Below, piece by piece: positions 50,775-59,741 of a stretch of 64,000 nucleotides of DNA (position 1 is the stretch's first letter; every line of letters starts with the position of its first letter). The stretch is from Bradyrhizobium huanghuaihaiense (GTDB lineage Bacteria > Pseudomonadota > Alphaproteobacteria > Rhizobiales > Xanthobacteraceae): positions 62,001 through 126,000 of the forward strand of contig NZ_VLLA01000016.1 of the NCBI RefSeq assembly GCF_007830635.1. The letters are read 5' to 3'. A program made the translations under genes and the position numbers. Below the pieces are notes generated by a model, which saw only the letters and a list, made by a program, of their open reading frames with translations, was not told where the DNA came from and ran no database searches.

Positions 50775-51491
50775 ATGGCTTCTGAACATACCGCAAAGGC
50801 CTTCGACACCGACCTCCAGGAGCTCACCCGCCTGGTCGCCGAGATGGGCGGCATCGCCGAGCGCATGATCGTCGATTCCGTCGACGCGCTGATCCGCCGC
50901 GACGTCGCGCTCGGCCAGCGCGTCGTCACCATCGACGCTGAGCTCGATGCGCTGCAGAAGAAGATCGAGGAGCGTGCCGTGCTCACCATCGCCCGCCGCC
51001 AGCCGATGGCGGTGGATCTGCGCGAGATCGTCGGCGCCATGCGCGTTGCGACCGATCTCGAGCGCATCGGCGACCTCGCCAAGAACATGGGCAAGCGCGT
51101 CGCCGCGCTCGATGCCGACTTCCATCCGCTCAAACTGTTCCGCGGCCTGGAGCACATGACCGACCTCGTGCAGCAGCAGGTCAAGTCGGTGCTGGACGCC
51201 TATGCCGCGCACGATCTGCCGGCGGCGATGGCTGTGTGGAAGGGCGACGAGGAAGTCGACGCCATCTGCACCTCGCTGTTCCGCGAGCTCCTCACCTACA
51301 TGATGGAGGATCCGCGCAACATCTCGTTCTGCATCCATCTGATGTTCTGCGCCAAGAACATCGAGCGGATCGGCGACCACGCCACCAACATCGCCGAGAC
51401 CGTGTTCTACATGATCGAGGGCCAGGCCATCACCGACAAGCGGCCGAAGGGCGACATGACGACCTTCGCCACGACGGTCCCGAATACCTGA
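50775..51491 (+). CDS. phoU: Phosphate signalling protein PhoU
   Basis: A 238-residue protein with two three-helix PhoU repeats. Each repeat carries the metal-binding signature, ATDLERIGDLAKNMGKRV in the first and KNIERIGDHATNIAETV in the second. PhoU shuts down PhoR-PhoB signalling and Pst activity when phosphate is plentiful. Confidence 0.95.
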   Translation: MASEHTAKAFDTDLQELTRLVAEMGGIAERMIVDSVDALIRRDVALGQRVVTIDAELDALQKKIEERAVLTIARRQPMAVDLREIVGAMRVATDLERIGDLAKNMGKRVAALDADFHPLKLFRGLEHMTDLVQQQVKSVLDAYAAHDLPAAMAVWKGDEEVDAICTSLFRELLTYMMEDPRNISFCIHLMFCAKNIERIGDHATNIAETVFYMIEGQAITDKRPKGDMTTFATTVPNT

Positions 51492-51514
51492 AGACTTAAG
51501 GAGCGACGACAACC

Positions 51515-52222
51515 ATGGGCGCACGCATTATGGTGGTTGAGGACGAGGAAGCTCTCACCGAGCTTCTCCGCTACAACCTCGAAGGCGACGGCTATGACGT
51601 CGAGACGGTGATGCGCGGCGACGATGCCGACACCCGCCTCAAGGAGCACATCCCCGACCTGATCGTGCTCGACTGGATGCTGCCGGGCCTCTCGGGCATC
51701 GAGCTGTGCCGGCGGCTGCGCACCCGTCCCGAGACCAAGCAGCTTCCCATCATCATGCTCACCGCGCGCGGCGAGGAGAGCGAGCGGGTGCGCGGGCTTG
51801 CGACCGGCGCCGACGACTACATCGTCAAGCCGTTCTCGGTGCCGGAGCTGCTGGCGCGCGTGAAGGGCCTCCTGCGGCGCGCGAGCCCTGAGCGGCTCGC
51901 CACCGTGCTCGCCTACGGCGACATCGAGCTCGATCGCGACAAGCGCCGCGTCGCGCGCTCGGGCCGGCCGATCGATCTCGGCCCGACCGAATATCGCCTG
52001 CTGGAGTTCTTCCTGGAGCATCCCGGCCGCGTGTTCTCGCGCGAGCAGCTGCTCGACAGCGTCTGGGGCCGCGACATCTACATCGATGAGCGCACCGTCG
52101 ACGTCCATATCGGCCGCCTGCGCAAGCTGCTCAATCTCGGCCGCGAGCAGGACCCGATCCGCACCGTCCGCGGCGCCGGCTATGCGCTCGACGATCGTTT
52201 TGCGAAGGCCGAGCAGACGTAA
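51515..52222 (+). CDS. phoB: Phosphate response regulator PhoB
   Basis: A 235-residue OmpR-type regulator. The receiver has the acidic cluster VVEDEEA, phosphoacceptor D53 in VLDWMLPG and K in YIVKPF; the C-terminal winged helix reads YRLLEFFLEHPGRVFSREQLLDSVWG. Phosphorylated PhoB binds Pho boxes such as that before pstS. In many genera phoB adjoins phoR; here it ends the operon. Confidence 0.95.
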   Translation: MGARIMVVEDEEALTELLRYNLEGDGYDVETVMRGDDADTRLKEHIPDLIVLDWMLPGLSGIELCRRLRTRPETKQLPIIMLTARGEESERVRGLATGADDYIVKPFSVPELLARVKGLLRRASPERLATVLAYGDIELDRDKRRVARSGRPIDLGPTEYRLLEFFLEHPGRVFSREQLLDSVWGRDIYIDERTVDVHIGRLRKLLNLGREQDPIRTVRGAGYALDDRFAKAEQT

Positions 52223-52255
52223 GCTGGTTTAGAGAGCTGCCGCCACAACATCGGT

Positions 52256-52410
52256 GTCGTCCCGGACAAGCGTGAGCGCAGATCCGGGACCCATAACCAC
52301 AGAGCGTAGTTGTTGCGCGAAAGGGTAACTCCGAGTCCCCGTAACCACATCTTGCGGTGGCTATGGGTCCCGGATCTGCGCGCGCTTGGGGCGCGCTTGT
52401 CCGGGACGAC
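52256..52410. repeat. cgtcccgg-type repeat, diverged copy
   Basis: GTCGTCCCGGACAAGCG at one end and CGCTTGTCCGGGACGAC at the other, with CCGGGACCCATAACCAC inside. It shares the inner block with the copies at 30201, 39031 and 55571 but has its own outer arms. It lies between the convergent phoB and gcrA genes. Confidence 0.8.
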
Positions 52411-52464
52411 ATCGGGTATTGAGCCGTCATCGTGTGACGGCTGCTTCTTGATCTCAGAACAAAC

Positions 52465-52977
52465 TCAGCGCGTGCCCGGCTTCGCCGGCGCGCGACGGCG
52501 ATCCGCCGCGGGCTGATAGGCCACGCGCGAGTGCTGGGCGCAGTAGGGCAGGCCGGAGAGCGCCTTGCCGCCGCAGAAGAAGAAATCCGGGCTCGAGGGA
52601 TCGCCGACCGGCCAGTGGCAGGTCGCCTCGTTCAGCTCGAGCAGCGACAGCCGCTGGCTCATCGGCACCACGTTGTCGTAGGTCACGGGTTCAGCCTCGA
52701 CCTCGACCTCGAAGGCCTGCGCCAGCGCGGTGTTGCCGCGTGCGATGGGGCGGCTGACCCGCATCATGTGCTGAGCCGGACGCGCCTTGCGCGGCCGGGG
52801 AGCTGCCGATGAGGGGCTCTTGGCGCGGCCGGACAGGCCGAGCCTGTGCACCTTGCCGATCACGGCATTACGGGTCACGTTGCCGAGCTCGGCTGCGATC
52901 TGGCTGGCCGACAATCCGGCCTCCCAGAGCTTTTTCAGCTGCTCGACGCGATCGTCGGACCAGGTCAAAACCGTCAT
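52465..52977 (-). CDS. gcrA: Cell cycle regulator GcrA
   Basis: A 170-residue GcrA-family protein. The N-terminal DNA-binding part WSDDRVEQLKKLWEAGLSASQIAAELGNVTRNAVIGKVHRLGLSGR is typical, as is the C-terminal CHWPVGDPSSPDFFFCGGKALSGLPYCAQHS, with cysteines that may bind metal. GcrA binds sigma-70 RNA polymerase at promoters carrying methylated GANTC and drives cell-cycle genes in alphaproteobacteria. Several GANTC sites lie just upstream. Confidence 0.94.
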   Translation of the reverse strand: MTVLTWSDDRVEQLKKLWEAGLSASQIAAELGNVTRNAVIGKVHRLGLSGRAKSPSSAAPRPRKARPAQHMMRVSRPIARGNTALAQAFEVEVEAEPVTYDNVVPMSQRLSLLELNEATCHWPVGDPSSPDFFFCGGKALSGLPYCAQHSRVAYQPAADRRRAPAKPGTR

Positions 52978-53185
52978 TGCACCCTTTCCCTCGCCGTGCG
53001 GCTGCCGTCCTGGCGCCTTGCGGCGAATGCCTAAGCCTCGAAAAACCCGTGCCGCCAGAATCCCTTAAGGCTCGCCGGGCGTAACCAGAACGCCCGAACG
53101 TTTACGCCGGTACATGAGGACTTAGAGGATCAGAACTGCTGCACGAGATGTCGTATCTGACAAGCCAAACGCTACAATATGGCGT

Positions 53186-53212
53186 GACTCACGCGCAAGA
53201 GTCAGCCGACTC
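53186..53212. promoter_or_regulatory. Cluster of three GANTC (CcrM) sites
   Basis: GACTC at 53186, GAGTC at 53199 and GACTC at 53208 within 27 bases; two more, GAATC at 53058 and GATTC at 53267, lie in the same gcrA-argD intergenic region. GANTC is the CcrM methylation target recognised by GcrA. Confidence 0.6.
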
Positions 53213-53298
53213 GCTTCCACATGTTCCGTGGCAAAAACCCCGCAAATCCGGCACCGCAAGACTACGGATTCAGCGTTTCGCGGGGCTTTCGGGCGGCA

Positions 53299-53326
53299 TT
53301 GACACCCGTTCTACCCGGCATAAGAT
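53299..53326 (+). promoter_or_regulatory. Predicted argD promoter
   Basis: TTGACA at 53299-53304 and TAAGAT at 53321-53326 with a 16-base spacer. Predicted transcription starts at about 53333-53334, exactly where the hairpin at 53334-53358 begins. Confidence 0.65.
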
Positions 53327-53333
53327 AGTGTCA

Positions 53334-53370
53334 CGTGCCGCCCTTAAAAGGCGGCACGTTTCGTTTTCCG
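53334..53370 (+). terminator. Strong hairpin with T-rich tail in the argD leader
   Basis: CGTGCCGCC and GGCGGCACG, perfect 9-bp arms with a 7-base loop, followed by TTTCGTTTT. It looks like an intrinsic terminator yet lies at the start of the argD message, 60-100 bases before the ATG. It may be an attenuator, a stabilising 5' stem or the end of a very short RNA. Confidence 0.7.
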
Positions 53371-53431
53371 GGCCGGTTGATGGTGCGCTGCGTGAGCGCG
53401 TTCAGGCCGTCCGCAACATCAAGTGATCGTC

Positions 53432-54640
53432 ATGACTAACAGCGCCGCGCCGCATTTGCTCCCCGTTTTCGCCAGGGCCGACCTCGGTTTCGAGCGCGGC
53501 GAAGGCTGCTGGCTGATCGCGACCAATGGCGAGCGCTATCTCGATTTCACCTCGGGCGTCGCGGTGAACGCACTCGGCCACGCCCATCCCGCGCTGGTCA
53601 AGGCGCTGCAGGAGCAGGCCACAAAACTCTGGCACATGTCGAACCTGTTCCAGAGCCCGGACGGCGAGAAACTCGCCGCGCGTCTGTGCCAGGAAAGCTT
53701 CGCGGACTTCGTGTTCTTCTGCAATTCCGGCGCCGAAGCGCTGGAAGGTGTGATCAAGCTGATCCGCCATCATCACTTCTCCAAGGGCCATCCGGAGCGC
53801 TACCGCATCATCACCTTCGAGGGCGCCTTCCATGGCCGCACGCTGGCAACGCTGGCCGCGACGGGATCTGCAAAATATCTCGAAGGGTTCGGTCCGCCGA
53901 TGGACGGTTTCGACCAGGTCCCGCACGGTGACATCGAAGCCGTGAAGAAGGCGATCGGTCCGCAGACCGCCGGCATCCTGGTCGAGCCGATCCAGGGTGA
54001 GGGCGGCGTGCGCTCGTCGACGCCCGCCTTCCTCAAGGCGCTGCGCCAACTCTGCGACGAGAAGGGCCTGCTGCTCGCCTTCGACGAGGTGCAGACCGGC
54101 ATGGGCCGCACCGGCGATCTCTTCGCCCATCGGCGCACGGGCGTTACACCCGATGTGATGTCGCTCGCCAAGGCGCTCGGCGGTGGCTTCCCGATCGGCG
54201 CGGTGCTGGCGACCGCGGAGGCGGCGGCCGGCATGGGCCCCGGCTCGCACGGCTCGACCTTCGGCGGCAATCCGCTGGCGATCTCGGCTGCCAATGCCGT
54301 GCTCGACGTCATGCTCAAGCCCGGCTTCTTCGACCACGTCCAGAAGATGTCGCTGCTGCTCAAGCAGAAGCTCGCCTCCGTGATCGACCGTCACCCTGAC
54401 GTCGTCAGCGAGGTGCGTGGCGAGGGCCTCTTGATCGGCATCAAGGCCGTGGTGCCCTCGGGCGATCTCGTTGCGGCCCTGCGCAATGAAAAACTGCTGA
54501 CGGTCGGCGCCGGCGACAATGTCGTGCGCTTCCTGCCGCCCTTGATCGTCACCGAAGCCGAGATCGAGGACAGCGTCGTGCGGTTAGAGCGCGCCTGCGC
54601 TGCGATCTCGTCCAGCCAGACCAAGCGGGCGGCAAGCTGA
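53432..54640 (+). CDS. argD: Acetylornithine aminotransferase ArgD
   Basis: A 402-residue PLP enzyme of class III. Motifs are FCNSGAEALEGVIKL (phosphate site), FHGRTLATLAATG, the Asp of LLLAFDEVQTGMGRTG and the Schiff-base lysine K247 in SLAKALGGGFPIGA. It makes N-acetylornithine in arginine synthesis. The ATG at 53432 is preferred to an in-frame GTG 9 bases earlier. It is coupled to argF by a one-base overlap. Confidence 0.94.
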   Translation: MTNSAAPHLLPVFARADLGFERGEGCWLIATNGERYLDFTSGVAVNALGHAHPALVKALQEQATKLWHMSNLFQSPDGEKLAARLCQESFADFVFFCNSGAEALEGVIKLIRHHHFSKGHPERYRIITFEGAFHGRTLATLAATGSAKYLEGFGPPMDGFDQVPHGDIEAVKKAIGPQTAGILVEPIQGEGGVRSSTPAFLKALRQLCDEKGLLLAFDEVQTGMGRTGDLFAHRRTGVTPDVMSLAKALGGGFPIGAVLATAEAAAGMGPGSHGSTFGGNPLAISAANAVLDVMLKPGFFDHVQKMSLLLKQKLASVIDRHPDVVSEVRGEGLLIGIKAVVPSGDLVAALRNEKLLTVGAGDNVVRFLPPLIVTEAEIEDSVVRLERACAAISSSQTKRAAS

Positions 54641-55563
54641 TGAGCAAGTCGCCGAAGCACTTCCTGGATATCAACGAGCTGCCGTTGTCGGAGCTCAAGA
54701 GCATGCTCGACGCCTCCTCCGCCATGAAGGCGAAGCAGAAGGCGCATCAGCCGGTGAAGCCGCTCGAAGGCAAGACGCTGGCGATGATCTTCGAGCGTCC
54801 CTCGACGCGCACCCGCGTCTCGTTCGACGTCGCCATGCGCCAGCTCGGCGGCGAGCCCATCATGCTCACCGGCGCCGAGATGCAGCTCGGCCGCGGCGAG
54901 ACCATCGCCGACACCGCACGCGTGCTGTCGCGCTATGTCGACGCCATCATGATCCGCATCCTCAACCATGATGCGCTGCTGGAGCTTGCGGCGAATGCGA
55001 CCGTGCCGGTCATCAACGGCCTGACGCGGCGCTCGCATCCCTGCCAGGTGATGGCCGACCTCCTCACCTATCAGGAGCATCGCGGCCCGATCGAGGGCCG
55101 GACGGTGGCCTGGACCGGCGACGACAACAACGTGCTGGCGTCCTGGGCACATGCCGCCGAGCGCTTCAAATTCCAGCTCAATGTCGCAACGCCGCCGGAG
55201 CTCGCGCCGAAGAAGGCGATGCGCGACTGGATCAAGGCGACGGGCGCGCCGATCGTGCTCGGCTCCGATCCCGAGGCCGCCGTGAAGGGCGCCGATTGCG
55301 TCGTCACCGACACCTGGGTGTCGATGGGCGACAAGGAAGGCGAGCACCGCCACAACGTGCTCAAGCCCTACCAGGTCAATTCGAAGCTGATGTCGCTGGC
55401 CAAGCCCGACGCGCTGTTCATGCACTGTCTGCCGGCCCATCGCGGCGAGGAGGTCACCGACGAGGTGATCGACGGCCCGCAATCGGTCGTGTTCGACGAG
55501 GCCGAAAACCGCCTGCACGCGCAGAAGGGCATTTTGGCCTGGTGCTTCGACGCGGTGAAGTGA
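54640..55563 (+). CDS. argF: Ornithine carbamoyltransferase ArgF
   Basis: A 307-residue enzyme. The carbamoyl-phosphate motif is FERPSTRTRVSFD, HPCQVMADLLT is present, and the ornithine motif is MHCLPAHRGEEV. It forms citrulline from ornithine and carbamoyl phosphate in the cytosol. Its start overlaps the argD stop by one base (TGATG). Confidence 0.96.
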   Translation: MSKSPKHFLDINELPLSELKSMLDASSAMKAKQKAHQPVKPLEGKTLAMIFERPSTRTRVSFDVAMRQLGGEPIMLTGAEMQLGRGETIADTARVLSRYVDAIMIRILNHDALLELAANATVPVINGLTRRSHPCQVMADLLTYQEHRGPIEGRTVAWTGDDNNVLASWAHAAERFKFQLNVATPPELAPKKAMRDWIKATGAPIVLGSDPEAAVKGADCVVTDTWVSMGDKEGEHRHNVLKPYQVNSKLMSLAKPDALFMHCLPAHRGEEVTDEVIDGPQSVVFDEAENRLHAQKGILAWCFDAVK

Positions 55564-55570
55564 TTCAGTT

Positions 55571-55712
55571 GTCGTCCCGGCCTAGTTGCGCAATTGCGCA
55601 CGGGGGCCGGGACCCATAACCACGAATATCGGTTTGGCGAAGACCGCGGGCCTCCGCTTGCCCGCCACAAGAGAGATCACGCGGTATGAGTCCCGGCCTT
55701 CGCCGGGACGAC
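55571..55712. repeat. cgtcccggcctagttgcgc-type repeat, copy 3
   Basis: Begins with GTCGTCCCGGCCTAGTTGCG and ends CGCCGGGACGAC, like the copies at 30201 and 39031. It starts a few bases after the argF stop. Confidence 0.85.
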
Positions 55713-55802
55713 ACCTAATTTGCGGTATCGTTGTGCAATCATAGCGACCTCCGGAACACTCCCCCCTTCCATTCCCCGCTCTCCGACCCCAGATAAAGCG
55801 CC

Positions 55803-56810
55803 ATGGTTTTCCAATCCCCTGACATGAAAACCGGGCCTGAAGGCCCGGTTCGCGCGCCATCCGCCGTTCCGGTCGACGACGCCGTGCTGCCCTACGAGGT
55901 CGACGCGCTCGACGTGCGCGGCCGCCTGGTGCGGCTTGGCCCTGCGCTCGACGACATCCTGACCAAGCACGATTATCCCGCGCCCGTCGGCAAGCTGCTC
56001 GGCGAGGCCATCGTGCTGGCGACGCTGCTCGGCTCGGCGCTGAAATTCGAGGGCCGCTTCATCCTCCAGGCCCAGACCGACGGTCCGGTGTCGTTCCTGG
56101 TCGTCGACTACAAGGCACCGGATCATCTGCGCGCCTATGCGCGCTATGACGCCTCGCGTCTGGGCACGGCGAACGATTCCGGCACACTGCTCGGCCGCGG
56201 CCATCTCGCCATGACCATCGACCAGGGTCCCGACATGAGCCGCTATCAGGGCCTGGTCGCGCTCGATGGCGGCAGCCTGGAAGACGCCGCCCACGAATAT
56301 TTCCTGCGCTCCGAGCAGATCCCGACCAAGGTGCGCCTTGCGGTCGGCGAGGAGTGGCGCAGTAGCGACGGCGGCAAGCATCGCTGGCGCGCCGGCGGCA
56401 TGCTGATGCAGTTTTTGCCGAAGGCGCCGGAGCGCGCGCGGCAGGCGGATCTGCATCCCGGCGATGCACCCGACGGCGCCGAGGTGCACAGCGTCGCGGA
56501 AGACGACGCCTGGGTCGAGGCGCGCTCGCTGATCGAGACCGTCGAGGACGTCGAGCTGATCGATCCCGAGCTCTCCGGCGAGCGGCTGCTCTATCGCCTC
56601 TTTCACGAGCGCGGCGTGCGCGTGTTCAATCCGCTGTCCCTGAAGGCGCAATGCTCCTGCTCGCGCGACGCAGTCGCGTCCATGCTGAAGAGCTTTTCGT
56701 CCGACGACCGTGCCGCGATGGTCAAGGACGACAAGGTCGTCGTCACCTGCGAGTTCTGCTCGTCAGTCTACCAGTTCACGCCGCACGAGGCGGGCGTGGA
56801 GAACGCGTAG
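55803..56810 (+). CDS. hslO: Redox-regulated chaperone Hsp33
   Basis: A 335-residue chaperone. The N-terminal core contains LGEAIVLATLLGSALKFEGRFILQAQTDGPVSFLVVDY. The C-terminal zinc switch is CSCSRDAVASML and CEFCSSVYQF, giving the C-x-C and C-x2-C pattern. Oxidation releases zinc and unmasks chaperone activity. An ATG at 55824 is an alternative start. argD-argF-hslO is a common gene order in rhizobia. Confidence 0.94.
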   Translation: MVFQSPDMKTGPEGPVRAPSAVPVDDAVLPYEVDALDVRGRLVRLGPALDDILTKHDYPAPVGKLLGEAIVLATLLGSALKFEGRFILQAQTDGPVSFLVVDYKAPDHLRAYARYDASRLGTANDSGTLLGRGHLAMTIDQGPDMSRYQGLVALDGGSLEDAAHEYFLRSEQIPTKVRLAVGEEWRSSDGGKHRWRAGGMLMQFLPKAPERARQADLHPGDAPDGAEVHSVAEDDAWVEARSLIETVEDVELIDPELSGERLLYRLFHERGVRVFNPLSLKAQCSCSRDAVASMLKSFSSDDRAAMVKDDKVVVTCEFCSSVYQFTPHEAGVENA

Positions 56811-56822
56811 CAGGGCGGTGCC

Positions 56823-56899
56823 GTAGCCCGGGTGAGCGAAGCGATACCCGGGAATCCGCTCGCGAAGATCCCGGATGTCGCTTCGCTCATCCGGGCTAC
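56823..56899. repeat. gtagcccgggtgagc-type palindromic repeat, copy 3
   Basis: GTAGCCCGGGTGAGCGAAGC to GCTTCGCTCATCCGGGCTAC, like the copies at 29151 and 29651, directly after hslO. A different repeat follows. Confidence 0.85.
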
Positions 56900-56908
56900 G
56901 AACTATCA

Positions 56909-57036
56909 CCGTCACCCTGAGGTGCTCGCCTCTTCGGCGAGCCTCGAAGGGCGACGGCCCGGCTGCATCGGGGCCGTTCATCCTTCGAGGTCTCCAAGCG
57001 GCGCGGTGCGCCGCATGGCTCGCACGTCAGGATGAC
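56909..57036. repeat. caccctgaggtgctcg-type repeat
   Basis: CGTCACCCTGAGGTGCTCGC, then GCGAGCCTCGAAGGGCGACGGCCC and GGGCCGTTCATCCTTCGAGG, ending CACGTCAGGATGACGGG. Internally complementary blocks suggest two hairpins. It lies between the convergent hslO and apaG genes. Confidence 0.7.
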
Positions 57037-57107
57037 GGGTTTAGCGGAGCGCATTGCACGCCATTGGGCAGGTTGAGCCGTGGAGTAACGGCACCGCCAG
57101 CGTGCCC

Positions 57108-57500
57108 CTAGTTCAACACCCGCTTATTGTCCGGGCTGTCCAGCGAGAACGTCGGCACGTCGATCTCGAAGCGCTCGCCGGTTTCGCTGACCATCTGGTA
57201 GCGGCCGGTCATGAAGCCGGAGGCGGTCGTGAGCGGCACGCCGGAGGTGTATTCGAACCGCTCGCCGGGGGCGAGCGTCGGCTGCTCGCCGACCACGCCC
57301 TCGCCCTTGACCTCCTGCTGGCGGCCGGTGGCGTCGGTGATGATCCAGTGCCGCGTCTTGAGCTGTACGGTCTCATCGCCGGAATTGGTGATGACGATGG
57401 TGTACGACCAGAAATAGCGGGAGCGGTCGGCCGACGACTGCTCCGGGACAAAGTTCGGCTCGACGGTCACTTCGATCTGGCGGGTCACGGCGCGGTACAT
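57108..57500 (-). CDS. apaG: ApaG protein
   Basis: A 130-residue single beta-sandwich (fibronectin III-like) protein with the family core SRYFWSYTIVITNSGDETVQLKTRHWIITDATG, GVVGEQPTLAPGERFEYTSGVPL and GFMTGRYQM. The start at 57500 gives the typical length. The biochemical role is unsettled; it has been linked to phosphate-ester tolerance and cobalt resistance. Confidence 0.94.
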   Translation of the reverse strand: MYRAVTRQIEVTVEPNFVPEQSSADRSRYFWSYTIVITNSGDETVQLKTRHWIITDATGRQQEVKGEGVVGEQPTLAPGERFEYTSGVPLTTASGFMTGRYQMVSETGERFEIDVPTFSLDSPDNKRVLN

Positions 57501-57711
57501 GGCTGCCATCATACCGAAATCCGGCGCCGGAACCAAACCCCGGCGGCAGTTTTGGCGACATCGTGCCGCCAGAATTGGCGAGGAAGTACTCCCCCAAGGG
57601 AAGACTCCCTGAGGGAAGACACCCCCATGTGATCCAGCCGCTTTGCGAGATGACGGCCGGACCGGTACACTCCTTCAACGTCGCGATTTGGGTGAGGGTT
57701 TTTAGGCCCCG

Positions 57712-58950
57712 ATGACCATTGCCGACCAAGTGACGGGATCGACCATCGCGGGAACCGCCAAACCTGCGGAGCCGCGTGCGGCCGCCATCACGCTGCCCGC
57801 CATCGGCGAGCGCGAGCTCCGCCTTGACCTGTTCCGCGGGCTGGCGCTGTGGCTGATCTTCATCGACCATCTGCCGACGAGCCTGCTGACCTGGTTCACG
57901 ATCCGCAATTACGGCTTCAGCGACGCCACCGAGATCTTCATCTTCATCTCCGGCTACACCGCCGCCTTCGTCTACTGCCGCGCGATGCTGGAGGGCGGCG
58001 TCGTCATCGCCACCGCGCGCATCCTGCGGCGGGTCTGGCAGATCTACGTCGCGCACGTCTTCCTGTTCACGATCTTCCTCGCCGAGATCTCCTATGTGGC
58101 GACCAGATTCGAGAACCCGCTCTACACCGAAGAGATGGGGATCATGGACTTCCTCAAGCAGCCCGACGTCACCATCGTGCAGGCGCTGCTGCTGCGTTTC
58201 CGTCCCGTCAACATGGACGTGCTGCCGCTGTATATCGTCCTGATGCTGGCGCTGCCCGTGATCCTGTGGTCGATGCGGTGGAAGCCCGACGTCACGCTCG
58301 GCCTTTCCGTCGTGCTCTACGCGGTGACCTGGGAATACGATCTCTACTTCTCCGCCTATCCGAACGGCTTCTGGGCCTTCAATCCGCTGGCCTGGCAGTT
58401 GCTCTTCGTCTTCGGTGCATGGTGTGCGCTCGGAGGTGCGCGGCGCATGTCGCGTATTTTAGCGTCGCCGGTAACGATGTGGATCTCGATCGCCTATATC
58501 GTGGCGGCGTTCTACGTGACGCTGACCTGGTATCTGCCGCAGCTGTCCCACCTGATGCCGAAGCGGCTCGAACAGTGGATGTATCCGATCGACAAGACCG
58601 ATCTCGACGTTCTGCGTTTCACGCATTTCCTGGCGCTGGCCGCGCTCACTGTGCGCTTCCTGCCGCGCGACTGGCCGGGTCTGAAATCGCAGTGGCTGCG
58701 GCCGCTGATCCTGTGCGGCCAGCATTCGCTCGAGATCTTCTGCCTCGGCGTCTTCCTCGCCTTCGCCGGTCATTTCATCCTGGCCGAGGTCTCCGGCGGC
58801 GCAGCCATGCATGCGCTGATTAGTCTCTCCGGAATCCTGATCATGTGGGGCGTTGCATGGGTGATTTCGTGGTACAAACGCGTGGCTGACAAGAGCGGTG
58901 CGAAAACCAAAAACGCCGTCGGCAACGCCGATCTGGCGGGAGGGGGCTGA
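57712..58950 (+). CDS. opgC: OpgC-type membrane acyltransferase
   Basis: A 412-residue integral membrane protein with about ten segments and the OpgC domain beginning RELRLDLFRGLALWLIFIDHLP, containing the RGL and H of acyltransferase-3 enzymes. GFSDATEIFIFISGYTAAFVY follows. OpgC transfers succinyl groups onto osmoregulated periplasmic glucans. Its stop overlaps the next start by one base, so it is the first gene of a three-gene operon with two SGNH-like exported proteins. Confidence 0.88.
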   Translation: MTIADQVTGSTIAGTAKPAEPRAAAITLPAIGERELRLDLFRGLALWLIFIDHLPTSLLTWFTIRNYGFSDATEIFIFISGYTAAFVYCRAMLEGGVVIATARILRRVWQIYVAHVFLFTIFLAEISYVATRFENPLYTEEMGIMDFLKQPDVTIVQALLLRFRPVNMDVLPLYIVLMLALPVILWSMRWKPDVTLGLSVVLYAVTWEYDLYFSAYPNGFWAFNPLAWQLLFVFGAWCALGGARRMSRILASPVTMWISIAYIVAAFYVTLTWYLPQLSHLMPKRLEQWMYPIDKTDLDVLRFTHFLALAALTVRFLPRDWPGLKSQWLRPLILCGQHSLEIFCLGVFLAFAGHFILAEVSGGAAMHALISLSGILIMWGVAWVISWYKRVADKSGAKTKNAVGNADLAGGG

Positions 58951-59729
58951 TGAAGGCGAAGGTTCTCCTGAGCCTGATCCTGCTATGCGGTGGCCTCGCC
59001 GCGCCCCAGGCGCGTGCGGACGATGCTGCGCCTGCCACGCCGGCCGTACCCCCAGCCTGCGAATTGCCGTCCTATCTGCTCACCAGCGAAAGCCAGCTTC
59101 CCAAGGTCGCCGAGGCCGTCAAATCGGGCAAACCGCTGGAAATCCTGGTCATCGGCAGCCGCTCGACCACGATTCCGGCCTCGGAGGATGCGTCCTATCC
59201 GGCGCGCATGCAGGCCATCCTGAAGGACAAGCTGCCGCCGTCGGAGGCCGTGCACGTCTCCGTAGAAATACAGAGCAAGAAAACGGCAGAGGAGGCCGCC
59301 ACCACCTTCGTTAAGCTGATGGAAGCAAAAAGGCCTACTTTGGTCATCTGGCAGACCGGGACCGTGGATGCTATCCGAGCCATCGATCCCGACGATTTTC
59401 GCGGTGCTGTGACCGAAGGGGTTGCCGCGCTGCAAAATGCAGGGGCTGACGTCGTGTTGATGAACTTGCAGTACAGCCCGCGGACCGAAACCATGATTTC
59501 GGTGCCACCCTATCTCGACAATATGCGGGTGGTGGCGCAGGAGCATGACATTCCGCTGTTCGACCGTTTCGCGATCATGCGGCAGTGGAATGACCAGGGT
59601 CAGTTCGACCTGTTCAGCCCGTCCCGCGGGCCGGAGCTGGCGAAACAGGTCCATGATTGCCTTGGCCGGGCGTTGGCACAGTTCGTGTTTGACGCAGCCC
59701 ATCTGGGGCCGGCCCAGCAGCAAAATTGA
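58950..59729 (+). CDS. SGNH-like exported protein lacking catalytic residues
   Basis: A 259-residue protein with a signal peptide (MKAKVLLSLILLCGGLAAPQARA). It aligns along its length with the next gene product: LEILVIGSRSTTI against VVIVAFGSSSTAG, LVIWQTGTVDAI against MVIWQVGTNAVL, and VVLMNLQYSPRTE against IVLVDPQYSPAVN. At the nucleophile position it has arginine (G69-S70-R71), the block III asparagine is valine, and the C-terminal DxxH is missing. It is therefore a probable pseudoenzyme, perhaps binding glycan or its active partner. Confidence 0.8.
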   Translation: MKAKVLLSLILLCGGLAAPQARADDAAPATPAVPPACELPSYLLTSESQLPKVAEAVKSGKPLEILVIGSRSTTIPASEDASYPARMQAILKDKLPPSEAVHVSVEIQSKKTAEEAATTFVKLMEAKRPTLVIWQTGTVDAIRAIDPDDFRGAVTEGVAALQNAGADVVLMNLQYSPRTETMISVPPYLDNMRVVAQEHDIPLFDRFAIMRQWNDQGQFDLFSPSRGPELAKQVHDCLGRALAQFVFDAAHLGPAQQQN

Positions 59730-59741
59730 GGTCTAGCGTTA

